Assembly: GCA_964016885.1 (NCBI GenBank)
Contig: OZ024743.1
Coordinates: 172,553,176-172,617,175, forward strand
From: Eledone cirrhosa
Lineage: Eukaryota > Mollusca > Cephalopoda > Octopoda > Eledonidae
DNA length: 64,000 nt
Direction: 5' to 3'
In this document: positions 22,789 to 32,659 of the stretch, piece by piece
How positions within the stretch are numbered: the first letter of the stretch is position 1
Layout: every line of letters starts with the position of its first letter
Made by a program: the position numbers and the translations under genes
The notes under the pieces: generated by a model
Seen by the model: only the letters and a program-made list of their open reading frames with translations
The model's database searches: none
What the model was told of the DNA's origin: nothing

Positions 22789-24706
22789 TTATAAATCCTC
22801 CTGGAGAGTGCTTGTCGGAAGTCTCCGATGTCTTTGGGGAATTTTTGTTTTAGTGTCATGTACGTTTTCTGTGTGATGCGAGTGATTTGTATGTGTGGAG
22901 GTGGTGTGAATTTTGGGGTTGTTGTGTAGTCTTTTTCTGTGATGCTGGTGTTGTGTTGGATGTAGTGTAATAATTGCTTGTTGTTCAAATTTAATGCTGT
23001 GTAGTGTGTATCGTTTTGGTTGTTTTGTTTTGTTTGCGTTTGTTGTGGGTTTGTTTGTTTCGCATTTTGGTGACTTTTGTGGTGTAGCTGATGGTGGTTT
23101 TGGAGTTAATGATGGTGATGGTGTTGGTGTTTGGGTTGATGGGGTTGGTGATGCTGGTGTGGATGGTGGCATATCTGTCCTAACTTTTTTGTTTCTTAGT
23201 TTATTTGTTTCCCTCTGTATTTTGTTTTTGGAGGGGGAAGGAAGAGAATTTTTTCTTTTTTGGTTTCTTTTTTTTCCGGATATCGTTTTCCACTCCTCGT
23301 CGTCACAATCTGTCTCCAGCTGTGATAGGCCGGGGAGTGGAAAATCCTCCACAGGCGTTAGTTTTGGTTGTGGCGTGGTGGATGGTGTAGGCGCTGGTGC
23401 TAGTTCTGAAGCGTTGGGTGGTGGTGGTGTTGGTTTTGCTGGTGGTGGTGGTGGTGGTGTTGGTTTTGCTACTGTTGCTGGGGTTGTTGCTGTTATAGTT
23501 GCTTCTGTTGTTGCTGCTACAGTTGTTGCTGCCATCTCTGCTACTGGTGGTGTTGATGGTTGTGTCACTGGGGTGGGTAGGAGAGGTGGCCTCAACCTTT
23601 TAGCCTGAGGGCAGAAAGCCCTTAGGTGGGTTCCTTCACCACAAACGACACACCTAGGTCTTCTGCCCTCGACAATTACCGTGAGGTGGCTGCCGTCAGT
23701 GAGGTCTATTACCTCTGGGATCTCCTCAAAGCTTTTTTGGTCCGCTTGGATCAGGAGCTCCATCCCAGATCCGGACCAGTTCTCCTGCTTTTCTTTTGCT
23801 ATTGCTATTATTTTCGTGTTGGCTTCGATGCCGGCGAGGACGGCCGCTATTAGCCAGGGAATTTCGATGGCCGGTGGAACGTGGGTCACCCTGATCTTTA
23901 CGAGTCTCTGGCCACAATAGCTTGGGACGAGTGTGAAGTCGTCACTTCTTAATGGGGCCATGGAGTGTTCTCTAGCCTCCTCTGGTGTTTCAAAGAACAC
24001 GTCCACAGTTCCATACTTTTGCCCACGTCTGATGTGGGTTTTTCTTGCCCACACTTGTTCCAAAGCTTTTTGGATTTGGGACTCGGATGCCCGTTCCACT
24101 CGGCGCGATTTTACATTTATTGTTCTATACGACACGGTGCATAGGCGCCGATGCTCCATTTTATTAGGTGGGGGGGGTGAGGCTGATCCTGTACCCATCT
24201 TTTTTTACCATTTGTTTGGCATTTTCTAAATCCTCCTGAGTTACCGTAAATGCTTCGAACGGTTTTGCTACTCTGGCGAAACTGAGGGTCGGTTTTATAA
24301 TGTCATTGTTGTTGTTGTTGCTATCGTTATTTGCATTAATATTAATTTTAGTTTCAGTTGTGGTTGTGGTGACGTCAGTCGTCTTTGGTGGGGAAGAGTC
24401 CATTTTGCTTGATTTCATTTCGACATCACGAGTTAATTCATTTTTTTCTTCTTTTGTTTCTGTTGTCGCGGTGGTGGTGGGGGTGGTGGTTGTCGCGGTG
24501 GTGGTGGTGGTGGAGGCTTTAACACCTGCAGTCATTGGTAATGGCGGGAAATGAATGTCTGCCTGAGACAAATTTAAAATATTGCTAGTGCTTATATTTT
24601 TTTTAGTGTTGGCAAACGTAGTAACATTTACAATGGTGGTGTCGGTGTGAGGTTTTAATTTGTGAGAAAGGCTTTCAGCTGCTTCGTGCAGAGGTGAATT
24701 AGACAT
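22789..24706 (-). pseudogene. ORF1 (Gag-like, CCHC) of APE LINE copy 2, one frameshift
   Basis: Two overlapping minus-strand frames: 24706-24164 (180 aa, Thr/Asn-rich N-terminus) and 24198-22789 (469 aa). They switch at a run of eight C on the minus strand (about 24170), which suggests a one-base slip, although programmed frameshifting cannot be excluded from sequence alone. The second part has a conserved globular block, one CX2CX4HX4C knuckle (CVVCGEGTHLRAFC) and a long Pro/Thr-rich C-terminus. It lies about 110 bp upstream of ORF2 and would coat element RNA. Confidence 0.82.
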
Positions 24707-24919
24707 TTTTTTTTTTCAAAGAAATTTTTTGATAATAATAAAAGTTAAAATTTTGGGCACAAGGCCCCAATCTTTTTGGGTGTCCTTTTTTGGAAAACAA
24801 TGTATGTGCGCTTATATATGGTTAACAATAAAAATTTTCCATAAATGGCAATTTTTAACAAACGGAAATAACAAACCTTTGCGGAGCTCACGATGATACG
24901 ATTTACTACGTAGGTCGCC

Positions 24920-24954
<35 letters not shown>

Positions 24955-25031
24955 TTTCTTTATTAACCACAAGGGTTTTATAATAATAATAATAATAATA
25001 ATAATGATTTCTTTATTAACCACAAGAGTTT

Positions 25032-25086
<55 letters not shown>
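24920..25086. repeat. (AAT)n with two tiny APE-LINE tail insertions
   Basis: AAT tracts at 24920-24952, 24981-25004 and 25034-25086. They are separated by two segments of about 29 bp (24953-24980 and 25005-25033) reading gatttctttattaaccacaa, which are minus-strand copies of only the last bases of the APE LINE. They look like extremely 5'-truncated insertions. Confidence 0.88.
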
Positions 25087-25087
<1 letters not shown>

Positions 25088-25891
25088 GGGAAGAAGACGC
25101 ACGAGGTGGTTGAACGTCACGAAATTGCTCCCGTAAGTTTTTTGATTTTTAACATATTTAAATCAATTGTGAAAGAACAATTCTTAGCACAAATGTTGCA
25201 TAAAGGCACCGAATGAGGTCCCATAAAGTTTCGGATCCATATTATATTGTTGTATCGCTCAAATATTCAATTTTGTATTATATATTTTGTATTCAAAAAA
25301 AGAAAATGGTTATAAATGGAACAAAACACCCTCTGTCTACACTATATAGAACAGCGGCAATTTCAATTTCACCAACACCAGAAACTTGATACACTACCTA
25401 TCCCATCACACTAAATATAACGGCAACTTCACCGGCATCATAATAATAATTACTATTATTATTGTCTCAAATTTTAAAAAATGTTTAATTCAAATTTTAC
25501 GGGAATATGTCAACACAAAATATAATGAAAATATATATTAAACATACGAACACAAACTCATAGATACTATATCAGTAACCACAACACCACCGCTGCCACC
25601 TCCCCACCACATCCATCATCGCCGCCACCACTCATTCAATGCTACTGACACTATTCCCCTGTTAACTTGAGAGAGAAAAGGGAAGGTGGTGGTATCACTA
25701 GACAAGAGAGAGGCTAGCAAAAGATATAAATAGATTGACTTGGTGACCTTGCCACGGACAAACGTCTACATCAACAATTATGGGACTGCTGGCTCACCCC
25801 TTCCTCACCAACAATATAAAAAGCCCCGGCACCACCACCGACATAGCCAGCAGCAATAACAGCCAACTACAACAAAAAGTATATTATATTA

Positions 25892-25943
25892 TTGTAATGC
25901 ACTGGGTGATTGCTGGCCTTGTCCCTGGAGTGGAGACAATTAT
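25892..25943 (+). repeat. SINE 3'-tail-like sequence inside the family-2 5' UTR
   Basis: Reads tgcactgggtgattgctggc then cttgtccctgg and gagacaatta, closely matching the 3' part of the window's tRNA-SINE. The same stretch sits in LINE C at 12112-12165, so it is a fixed part of family 2 rather than a fresh insertion. Confidence 0.75.
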
Positions 25944-26190
25944 TAATAATTTCATTCTTAAGCCACGCAATGCTCACATTAAGGTACCACTCATGATAAT
26001 AACAATTTAAAAAAAACAACAAAAAGAAAACCCCGTGACCAAGAAATACCGGGATGGCGGCCGGCGGGGAATAGCCATGTCTCTAGGGGAGAACGACCCC
26101 TCTAGTCTTGGTTGACACTCGTTCTAGAAGTGGTAACACGAAAAGATTACCCCTTGGCGGTTAAGGATAAAACGCGACAAAATAAGGTAG

Positions 26191-29100
26191 ATGTCTAATG
26201 ATGAAATCTCATACCGGATCGGCCGTCACCCGGGTAAAAAAGGGCCGCGTCCCTCAGAGAGGAACCAGACTGGGGTCGAAAAATCAGCTAATGGTTCAAA
26301 CCTTCCCATCACTTCGGAGCTGGAGACCTCCCATAACCGGAATACTCCTACTGTTGGCCCTCCATGCTCACCACCAAGAAATCCAAAGAAAAAGAGAGAA
26401 AAATGGTCAAGGGAAGATAATAAAGAAGTCCTTGAGGCTTTCTACACTGCCATGTACTACCCATCAAATACATCGAATACAGAGCAAACATATATCAACT
26501 GGAAAAAGAAACATCCCGAAAACAGAGGCTATATTGACAGTAACAAACTAGCCAATATACGAAGAAATATTGTAAGAAAAAAGTTACTAACTGATATAGA
26601 AATTGATCAGATCAAGCTAGTAGCACAAAGTCAGCGAAGGGAAAATGAAGCATGTGTCAGTGAAAACGAGGTAAACTGTAACACTTCGAATCCCAGAGTT
26701 GGGGCGGAATCACTGGCAACAGAACAAATTAAAGAAAGGAGCGAAAAAGTGGAGGGAGTGCATGCTCAGGATGAAACTCCAAATGAAAATAATGAGATCG
26801 TAAATGATAAAGAAATGAATGAGAATGAACTTGCCAACTTGAAGGATGAAATTATGATCGAATGGATGAAAATGAAAGAATCTGACATGGGGGAACGAGA
26901 CACCCTCCCTAAGATCCAGAACTCCAAACAGAACCAAAAGATAATACACAAGACTAACATAATTCTCAAAAACATTATCATCACAAACAAAATAAACATT
27001 ACTGACTTAAATCATCTCTATTATGCATCGGCTAAAGTCACCACTCACTTATGTGGAGTGAAGATGAAAAAACAAAGGAATTCCCACAAGAAATCTACTT
27101 GGCAAGATAACATCAATCGCCAAATAAACCTTCTCCGATCTGACATAGAAATTTTAACAAACTATAAAGTAGGTGAACATGTTAAACAAACTAGACTTAG
27201 AAAATTGAAAAAAAAGTACAGTATAAGATCAACATGTGACATAGACATGCTGATAGAAACAATCAAGCAAAAAGTGTCGGCCAAAGCTGCTCGTATAAGG
27301 CGCTTTGAAAAACGATCTAGATTCTATAAGGACAATAATATGTTCAAAAACAACCAAAGAAACTTCTACAGAAAAATTGGTAAGTCAACAATAACTGCTA
27401 AATCAATACCACCCAAGGAGGAAGTGCAAGAATTCTGGGAAAAGATCTGGGCCGAAGAAAAAGTTCATAACATACATGCCCCATGGATAGACAGACAAAT
27501 GAAAGAAACAGCTCACCTTGAAGAACAAACATGGGAAAATATAACAGTTGAACAGCTGCGCTTGGCTCTAAGAAAAACCAGCAAATGGAAATCCCCAGGA
27601 AAAGACAAAATACAAAACTTTTGGATAAATGCCTTCACAGAGTCTCATGAGCTGTTAGCCCAACTTTACAATGAAATAGTTAAGGAGCCAGAAAAGATAC
27701 CATCATGGCTAGTTAACGGCATTACATTCCTGCTACCGAAGAATGATGAGACAAACAATCCCAAAAATTACAGACCGATAACCTGCTTGACCACAATGTA
27801 TAAAATTTTAACATCAGTCCTAACTGAATACACATATGACCACCTGATAACAAATGACCTATTTCCCATTGAGCAGAAAGGGTGTAAACGAGGCTCATAT
27901 GGCTGTAAGGATCAGCTTCTGGTTAACAAAATGATACTGGAAGATTGTCATAATAGACACAAAAATCTATCGATTGCTTGGATAGATTATAAAAAAGCAT
28001 TTGATAGTTTGCCACACAGTTGGATTGAAAAATGTTTAGAGATTTTCAAAATATCCCCCGTTGTCAGGAGGTTTTTGTCATTCAGTATGAGGACATGGAG
28101 AACGACACTCCTTTTGAATAGTGAAACAAAATCACTGGAAGCTGGAGAAGTTAACATTAATTGTGGAATTTTTCAGGGTGACTCTTTATCACCGCTTTTA
28201 TTCTGCATCGCACTTATACCATTAAGTAAAATGCTCAATGAAACAAAACATGGATATAGAGTCTATGACAAAACCATTAATCACCTGTTCTACATGGATG
28301 ACCTGAAACTATTTGCAAAAAATGATGAACAATTGCAAGGGCTATTATCCACTGTGAAGCAGTTCAGTGATGACATTAAAATGGAGTTTGGACTGGATAA
28401 ATGCGCCAAAGCAACGTTCACCAGAGGAAAGCTGCTGAAGAGTTCAGACATTAATCTTGATCGGGGGAACGTGATAAGAGAGCTTGATCAAGAACAAACT
28501 TACAAATATCTAGGTGTTTGTGAAGGAGACGGAATCAAGCACTCGACAATGAGGGAAAGGATAAGGAAGGAATGTTACCGCAGAGTCAGAGCAATCTTAA
28601 GAACGGAATTGAATGCAAGGAATAGGATCGATGCCATAAACACGCTTGCCATACCAGTAGTAACCTACAGTTACAATGTCATCAACTGGTCAAGCACAGA
28701 GATCCGTAGGCTCGATACAAAAATCCGAAAATTCTTAACCATGCACAGAATGCATCACCCTAAGGCAGACATAGATAGAATATATCTCCCTAGGAAAGAA
28801 GGAGGACGTGGGTTAATCCAGTTAGACATTGCGTTGAAAACTGCAACAATTGGATTATCCACATATCTAAGGGAATCACATGATTGGATGATCAAACTCG
28901 TTTTGAAACACGAAAGCACCAAAAGATCATATTCCATTACAAAAGATGCACAAAGATACAGTAATGGACTACAAATTTCAGAAGTCCCATTTACTGCTGA
29001 AATGGAAAACACAGAAAAAGCAAAGCAGGTAAAAGTAACTGCAAAGAAAGAACTGCTACAGAAACTGGCTAAGAAATGGCAAGAAAAGCCTCTGTATGGA

Positions 29101-29841
29101 AAATACCCAGAGCGAGCTAACAATCCTGATGTTGACAAAACTTTAACCCATCAGTGGTTGGCATCCTCTGGACTGAAATCGGAGACTGAAGGACTGATTA
29201 TATCCGCACAAGATCAGTGTCTGCCAACAAAAAATTACCAAGCCAACATAATAAAAAATGGGTGCAGCCCACTATGCCGTGTATGCAAAAAACAACCAGA
29301 GACCATTGACCATATAATTTCAATGTGCAGTCCTATAGCTCCAACCGAATACCTAAACAGGCATGACAGAGCTGCACAATACATACATTGGATAATGTGT
29401 AAGCATTTTGACCTGCCCCATCAAAAGAATTGGTGGGAGCATCAACCACCTCCCATACTTGAAAAAGATCACATCTCAATCTTGTGGAACTTTAGCATCC
29501 AAACAGACCGAAAAATAGATGCAAATAGACCTGATATAATATTGAAGGACTTTCAAAGGAGGGTATGCCTGCTAATTGATATGTCTGTTCCAATAGACAA
29601 GAATGTATCTATAAAAACATTTGAAAAATTGAGCAAGTATAAGGACCTGGAGATAGAAATTGGAAAAATGTGGAAATTGAGAACTAAAACAATACCAGTG
29701 GTTGTAGGCGCTCTGGGAATGATACCTAAGGGGTCTAACGACTACTTATCGCAAATCCCAGGAAACCCGCGTATAGGAGAAATACAAAAGATAGTACTAA
29801 TGGGAACTGCCCATATACTAAGGAAGATCCTGTCAATATAA
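26191..29841 (+). CDS. Reverse transcriptase / restriction-like endonuclease, RLE LINE family 2 (1216 aa, intact)
   Basis: Intact single-ORF replicase. The N-terminus (about residues 70-140) has a Trp-rich basic block (KWSREDN, WKKKHPENRGY, LANIRR) that parallels the SANT-like block of family 1. A long acidic, Glu/Asn-rich linker follows. RT: SKWKSPGKD near 464, motif A WIDYKKAFD near 597, motif B GIFQGDSLSP near 659, YMDD at 701-704. The CCHC motif is C1029, C1032, H1041, C1046. The endonuclease RPD is at D1115 and LLID at D1130. The ATG start is supported by its conserved position in LINE C (12413). No lesions are visible and it is potentially active. Codon use is AT-rich compared with family 1. 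Confidence 0.9.
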   Translation: MSNDEISYRIGRHPGKKGPRPSERNQTGVEKSANGSNLPITSELETSHNRNTPTVGPPCSPPRNPKKKREKWSREDNKEVLEAFYTAMYYPSNTSNTEQTYINWKKKHPENRGYIDSNKLANIRRNIVRKKLLTDIEIDQIKLVAQSQRRENEACVSENEVNCNTSNPRVGAESLATEQIKERSEKVEGVHAQDETPNENNEIVNDKEMNENELANLKDEIMIEWMKMKESDMGERDTLPKIQNSKQNQKIIHKTNIILKNIIITNKINITDLNHLYYASAKVTTHLCGVKMKKQRNSHKKSTWQDNINRQINLLRSDIEILTNYKVGEHVKQTRLRKLKKKYSIRSTCDIDMLIETIKQKVSAKAARIRRFEKRSRFYKDNNMFKNNQRNFYRKIGKSTITAKSIPPKEEVQEFWEKIWAEEKVHNIHAPWIDRQMKETAHLEEQTWENITVEQLRLALRKTSKWKSPGKDKIQNFWINAFTESHELLAQLYNEIVKEPEKIPSWLVNGITFLLPKNDETNNPKNYRPITCLTTMYKILTSVLTEYTYDHLITNDLFPIEQKGCKRGSYGCKDQLLVNKMILEDCHNRHKNLSIAWIDYKKAFDSLPHSWIEKCLEIFKISPVVRRFLSFSMRTWRTTLLLNSETKSLEAGEVNINCGIFQGDSLSPLLFCIALIPLSKMLNETKHGYRVYDKTINHLFYMDDLKLFAKNDEQLQGLLSTVKQFSDDIKMEFGLDKCAKATFTRGKLLKSSDINLDRGNVIRELDQEQTYKYLGVCEGDGIKHSTMRERIRKECYRRVRAILRTELNARNRIDAINTLAIPVVTYSYNVINWSSTEIRRLDTKIRKFLTMHRMHHPKADIDRIYLPRKEGGRGLIQLDIALKTATIGLSTYLRESHDWMIKLVLKHESTKRSYSITKDAQRYSNGLQISEVPFTAEMENTEKAKQVKVTAKKELLQKLAKKWQEKPLYGKYPERANNPDVDKTLTHQWLASSGLKSETEGLIISAQDQCLPTKNYQANIIKNGCSPLCRVCKKQPETIDHIISMCSPIAPTEYLNRHDRAAQYIHWIMCKHFDLPHQKNWWEHQPPPILEKDHISILWNFSIQTDRKIDANRPDIILKDFQRRVCLLIDMSVPIDKNVSIKTFEKLSKYKDLEIEIGKMWKLRTKTIPVVVGALGMIPKGSNDYLSQIPGNPRIGEIQKIVLMGTAHILRKILSI

Positions 29842-29981
29842 GTACATCACAAGTCTAAACACTAAGGATGCATGTGTGAATATGTGTGTTCTTTCTTGAA
29901 CATGGCGGACCTTGTTGTCTCTTGAGGTCACTGGTTGTGACTTGGTGATAACTCGTATAAACATAAAGCAAGATAAATGCA

Positions 29982-30035
<54 letters not shown>
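29982..30035. repeat. (AAT)n microsatellite
   Basis: Tail of LINE F and 5' boundary of LINE G. Confidence 0.97.
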
Positions 30036-30036
<1 letters not shown>

Positions 30037-30560
30037 TGGCTCACATTGTGTCCGAGTGTAAACACCTAGCCCAGACCCACTATAAGGGCTGGAGACACGA
30101 TGTGATGGGCAGGGTGATCCACATGCACCTGTGCAAAGTAAACAATTTACCACATTCTGAGAAATGGTATGAGCATAGGCCAGAGGCGGTGATGGAGAAC
30201 AATCAGGTGAAGGTGCTGTGGGATTTTAGGATACAGACGGACAAAAAACTGGAACACAATAGACCTGACCTGGTGGTTGTGGACAAAGAAAAAAGATCGT
30301 GTCTGATTGTGGATGTGGCCTGCCCTTTCGACACGAGAGTGCAAGAGAAGGAGAGGGAGAAAATTAACCGATACCAGGACCTAAAGTGGGAGGTGAAAAG
30401 GATTTGGAACTGCCATGAAGTCAAAGTGATCCCGATTGTCATGGGCGCACTGGGGACTATCTCCAAAAGTTTCCAGGGATGGTTAAAGAAAATCGGCCCC
30501 TTCACGCTTTTTGGAACGCTTCAAAAGGCATGCTTGCAAGAACCCTCCGATACGTCCTGA
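30036..30560 (+). pseudogene. C-terminal RLE fragment of LINE G
   Basis: Open frame with RPDLVVVD...LIVDVACPFD endonuclease motifs. Ten bases of the family-1 sequence near 30536 are missing (tgcttgcaagaaccc), so the last residues are frameshifted. The RT is absent, so it is non-functional as a replicase. Confidence 0.85.
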
Positions 30561-30646
30561 ATATCTGAGGCTGCAGGTAGTGGCTTGATATTCATTCCAA
30601 CGGACTTTCCAGTTAACCAACATCAATGACTGAGATTCAAGGAATA
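30036..30646 (+). mobile_element. 5'-truncated RLE LINE G (family 1)
   Basis: Only the last 610 bp of family 1, from just upstream of the zinc-motif histidine (gtggctcacattgtgtcc) to the 3' UTR, bounded by AAT on both sides. Confidence 0.92.
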
Positions 30647-30651
30647 ACAAC

Positions 30652-30735
<84 letters not shown>
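30647..30735. repeat. (AAT)n microsatellite, long
   Basis: About 29 AAT units, the right edge of the LINE nest. Confidence 0.97.
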
Positions 30736-30777
30736 CGCAGTAATGATAATAATAGTGGTAGTAGAATCATCAATAAT

Positions 30778-30974
30778 AATAACTGTTTCTACTTTTGGCA
30801 CAAAGCCAGCAATTATCCCAGTGCATTTCTGGTACTTTATTTTATCGACCTCGTAAGGATGAAAGGCAAAGTTAACCTGGGCGTAGATTTGAAATCAGAT
30901 CATAAAGGGATGTAACTCTATGCTTCAAAGCATGGCGTCCTACCCTCTACCGATACTGCCAATCCACCAATGAT
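30778..30974 (-). mobile_element. tRNA-derived SINE
   Basis: Minus-strand copy from tail (ctgtttctacttttggcac) to head (ctctaccgatactgccaatc), more diverged than most. The tail side continues into aat units. Confidence 0.85.
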
Positions 30975-31054
30975 GGTAATAATGGTAGCAATGTCATTAC
31001 ACCTACTGATGATGTGATCACTACCATAACAAATAATGACAATAATAGTTATTA

Positions 31055-31200
31055 CTAGCAGAGTGGCCCGGCGTTGCTTGGGATTTGCTTTAGGATTCTT
31101 ATATATTTGATATATATTTATCCTTATCGAACCTCGTGAGATAGATACGTTTGTTTATATTTTGCTATTGTGTATGCAAAAATATTTGTACACGAATATA
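31055..31200 (-). mobile_element. Helitron-like 3' terminus fragment
   Basis: On the minus strand it ends in ccgggccactctgctag followed by T, matching the 3' ends of the Helitron-like elements at 42425 and 51478 (GC-rich short hairpin, then CTAG). Its left extent is uncertain. Confidence 0.5.
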
Positions 31201-31221
31201 TAATTATATATATATGTATAT

Positions 31222-32598
31222 AAAATTGAAAAAGTGGAGAATAACATGGTCAACAGTACAAAAAAGGGGATTTTTTTACAGTCTAACAATTGTTTCACTG
31301 ATAAAGTTGTCTAAAAATTGCTGAACACTAGAAGCAGTGCCACGCAATTTTACATACGATGTTAGCTCGATCATATCTTCGGAAACTGTTATAAAAAATA
31401 TATATAACCGGAAAATTTACAAATTCAAATTACATCATCAATAATAATATTAATAATAAAGATAAAGAGAGAAAAGAAGGAAAGGAAAAAGAAGAAGGAA
31501 AAAGAAAAAGAAAAAGAGAAAGAAGAAGAAAAAGGAGAAATGATTACAGAGAAGAAAATATATGGAAAATGATGGTAGGCAGAGGAGAGACAAGCATAAG
31601 GAGAAATAACCTAGAATAGAAAGAAAAATAGAGGGAAAAATAATGATAACACCAATAAATGAATAAACGTTAATATATGAATAAATGTAAATAAAAATAA
31701 AAATAAATATATAAAAAATAGATAAAATAGATAAATAAATAAATAAATAAATAAATTAATTAATTAATAAATTACATCTAATGTGATATAAAATGGTATA
31801 AAATGTGAAAAATGAAAAATGAAAATAAATATGTAAAAGAAGTAAAAATGTGCGAAGAATATTTAAACATATTAAAATTATTGAGAATGGTTTTTGAGAA
31901 TTGTTAAATATATGGAGAGATATGAATGTAAAAATATGATAATGTTAAATATATTTATGTGCGTATTGGTTATTTTAATAAATAAATAAATTAGTTTTAA
32001 GTTATATTATATGATAAAATAAAATGTCAGAGATGAAATAACTTTAAGGAGAGAAATATAAAGATAGAGACTGAAAGATAGAGATATATAAAATCAGAAT
32101 GTCAATATAAGAGGTTTTGATGTTGTTCTTTGATAGATGATGACAATTATAATTATAATCCTAATTATAATGATGGTGATGATGCTGATAATGTGATATT
32201 ATAATAGATCTAAGTGGTACAATCTGGGTTATGTAATAGATAAGATGGGATTAAGCTGTTCTAATGTTCTCAAATTTGGTCGCCGATTTATGTCGACAGA
32301 AAATAGTTCTTTCAATTTTACTGTTAAGAAGCATTTTGTTATAATTTAAAATTTGGAAAAGTTCCATATTACAGAGACCGCAGTGGGATATACCATTTTG
32401 ATAGGCCGTTGCTTTTGATAGCTTCGTCCAGCTGATTTTATATTCCATGTTTTTCTATGTACGTACCACCTTTTCTTAAGCTCCCAGATGTGGAACCAAT
32501 GTAATGCCATGCTAAGCTACCTGAATTTATAGTACATAGGTAAACTATATTTGTCTCTAGGCATCAATTTTGTAAAGGGCATTTGTCAGGTAGATGGC
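31222..32598 (-). repeat. Left inverted arm of Penelope-like element 1
   Basis: Reverse complement of 33784-35380. It includes a minus-strand copy of the element's C-terminal coding end (32448-32251, with HCGLCNMELFQIL). A partial duplication of the inner end (tttgtaaagggcatttgtca) occurs again at about 32629-32648. This arm retains 17 bases that the right arm has lost near 34044. Confidence 0.88.
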
Positions 32599-32659
32599 AT
32601 TAAAATCTGGCAACTCTATGCATCTATTTTGTAAAGGGCATTTGTCAGGTAGATGCCAA

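Larger units (their letters stand above)
19003..24919 (-). mobile_element. APE-type (Tx1/L1-like) LINE, copy 2, nearly full length
   Basis: Minus-strand element about 5.9 kb long. The 5' end meets (AAT)n at 24919. ORF1 lies in 24706-22789 and ORF2 in 22678 to about 19260. The 3' end reads ggttaataaagaaaacatt on the minus strand, with a polyadenylation-like AATAAA, and ends in (ATT)n at 19002. It has an endonuclease-RT architecture, a CCHC knuckle in ORF1 and a C-terminal zinc motif in ORF2. Clade assignment is provisional. A few stops and shifts make it inactive. Confidence 0.88.
25087..29981 (+). mobile_element. Full-length RLE LINE F (R4/Dong-like, family 2)
   Basis: Starts gggaagaagacgcacga right after (AAT)n, like LINE A, although the two families' proteins are well diverged. 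The 5' UTR is about 1.1 kb and includes a SINE-tail-like stretch (25892-25943). One ORF spans 26191-29841. The 3' UTR is about 140 bp and ends ataaatgcaaat before (AAT)n. Confidence 0.88.
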
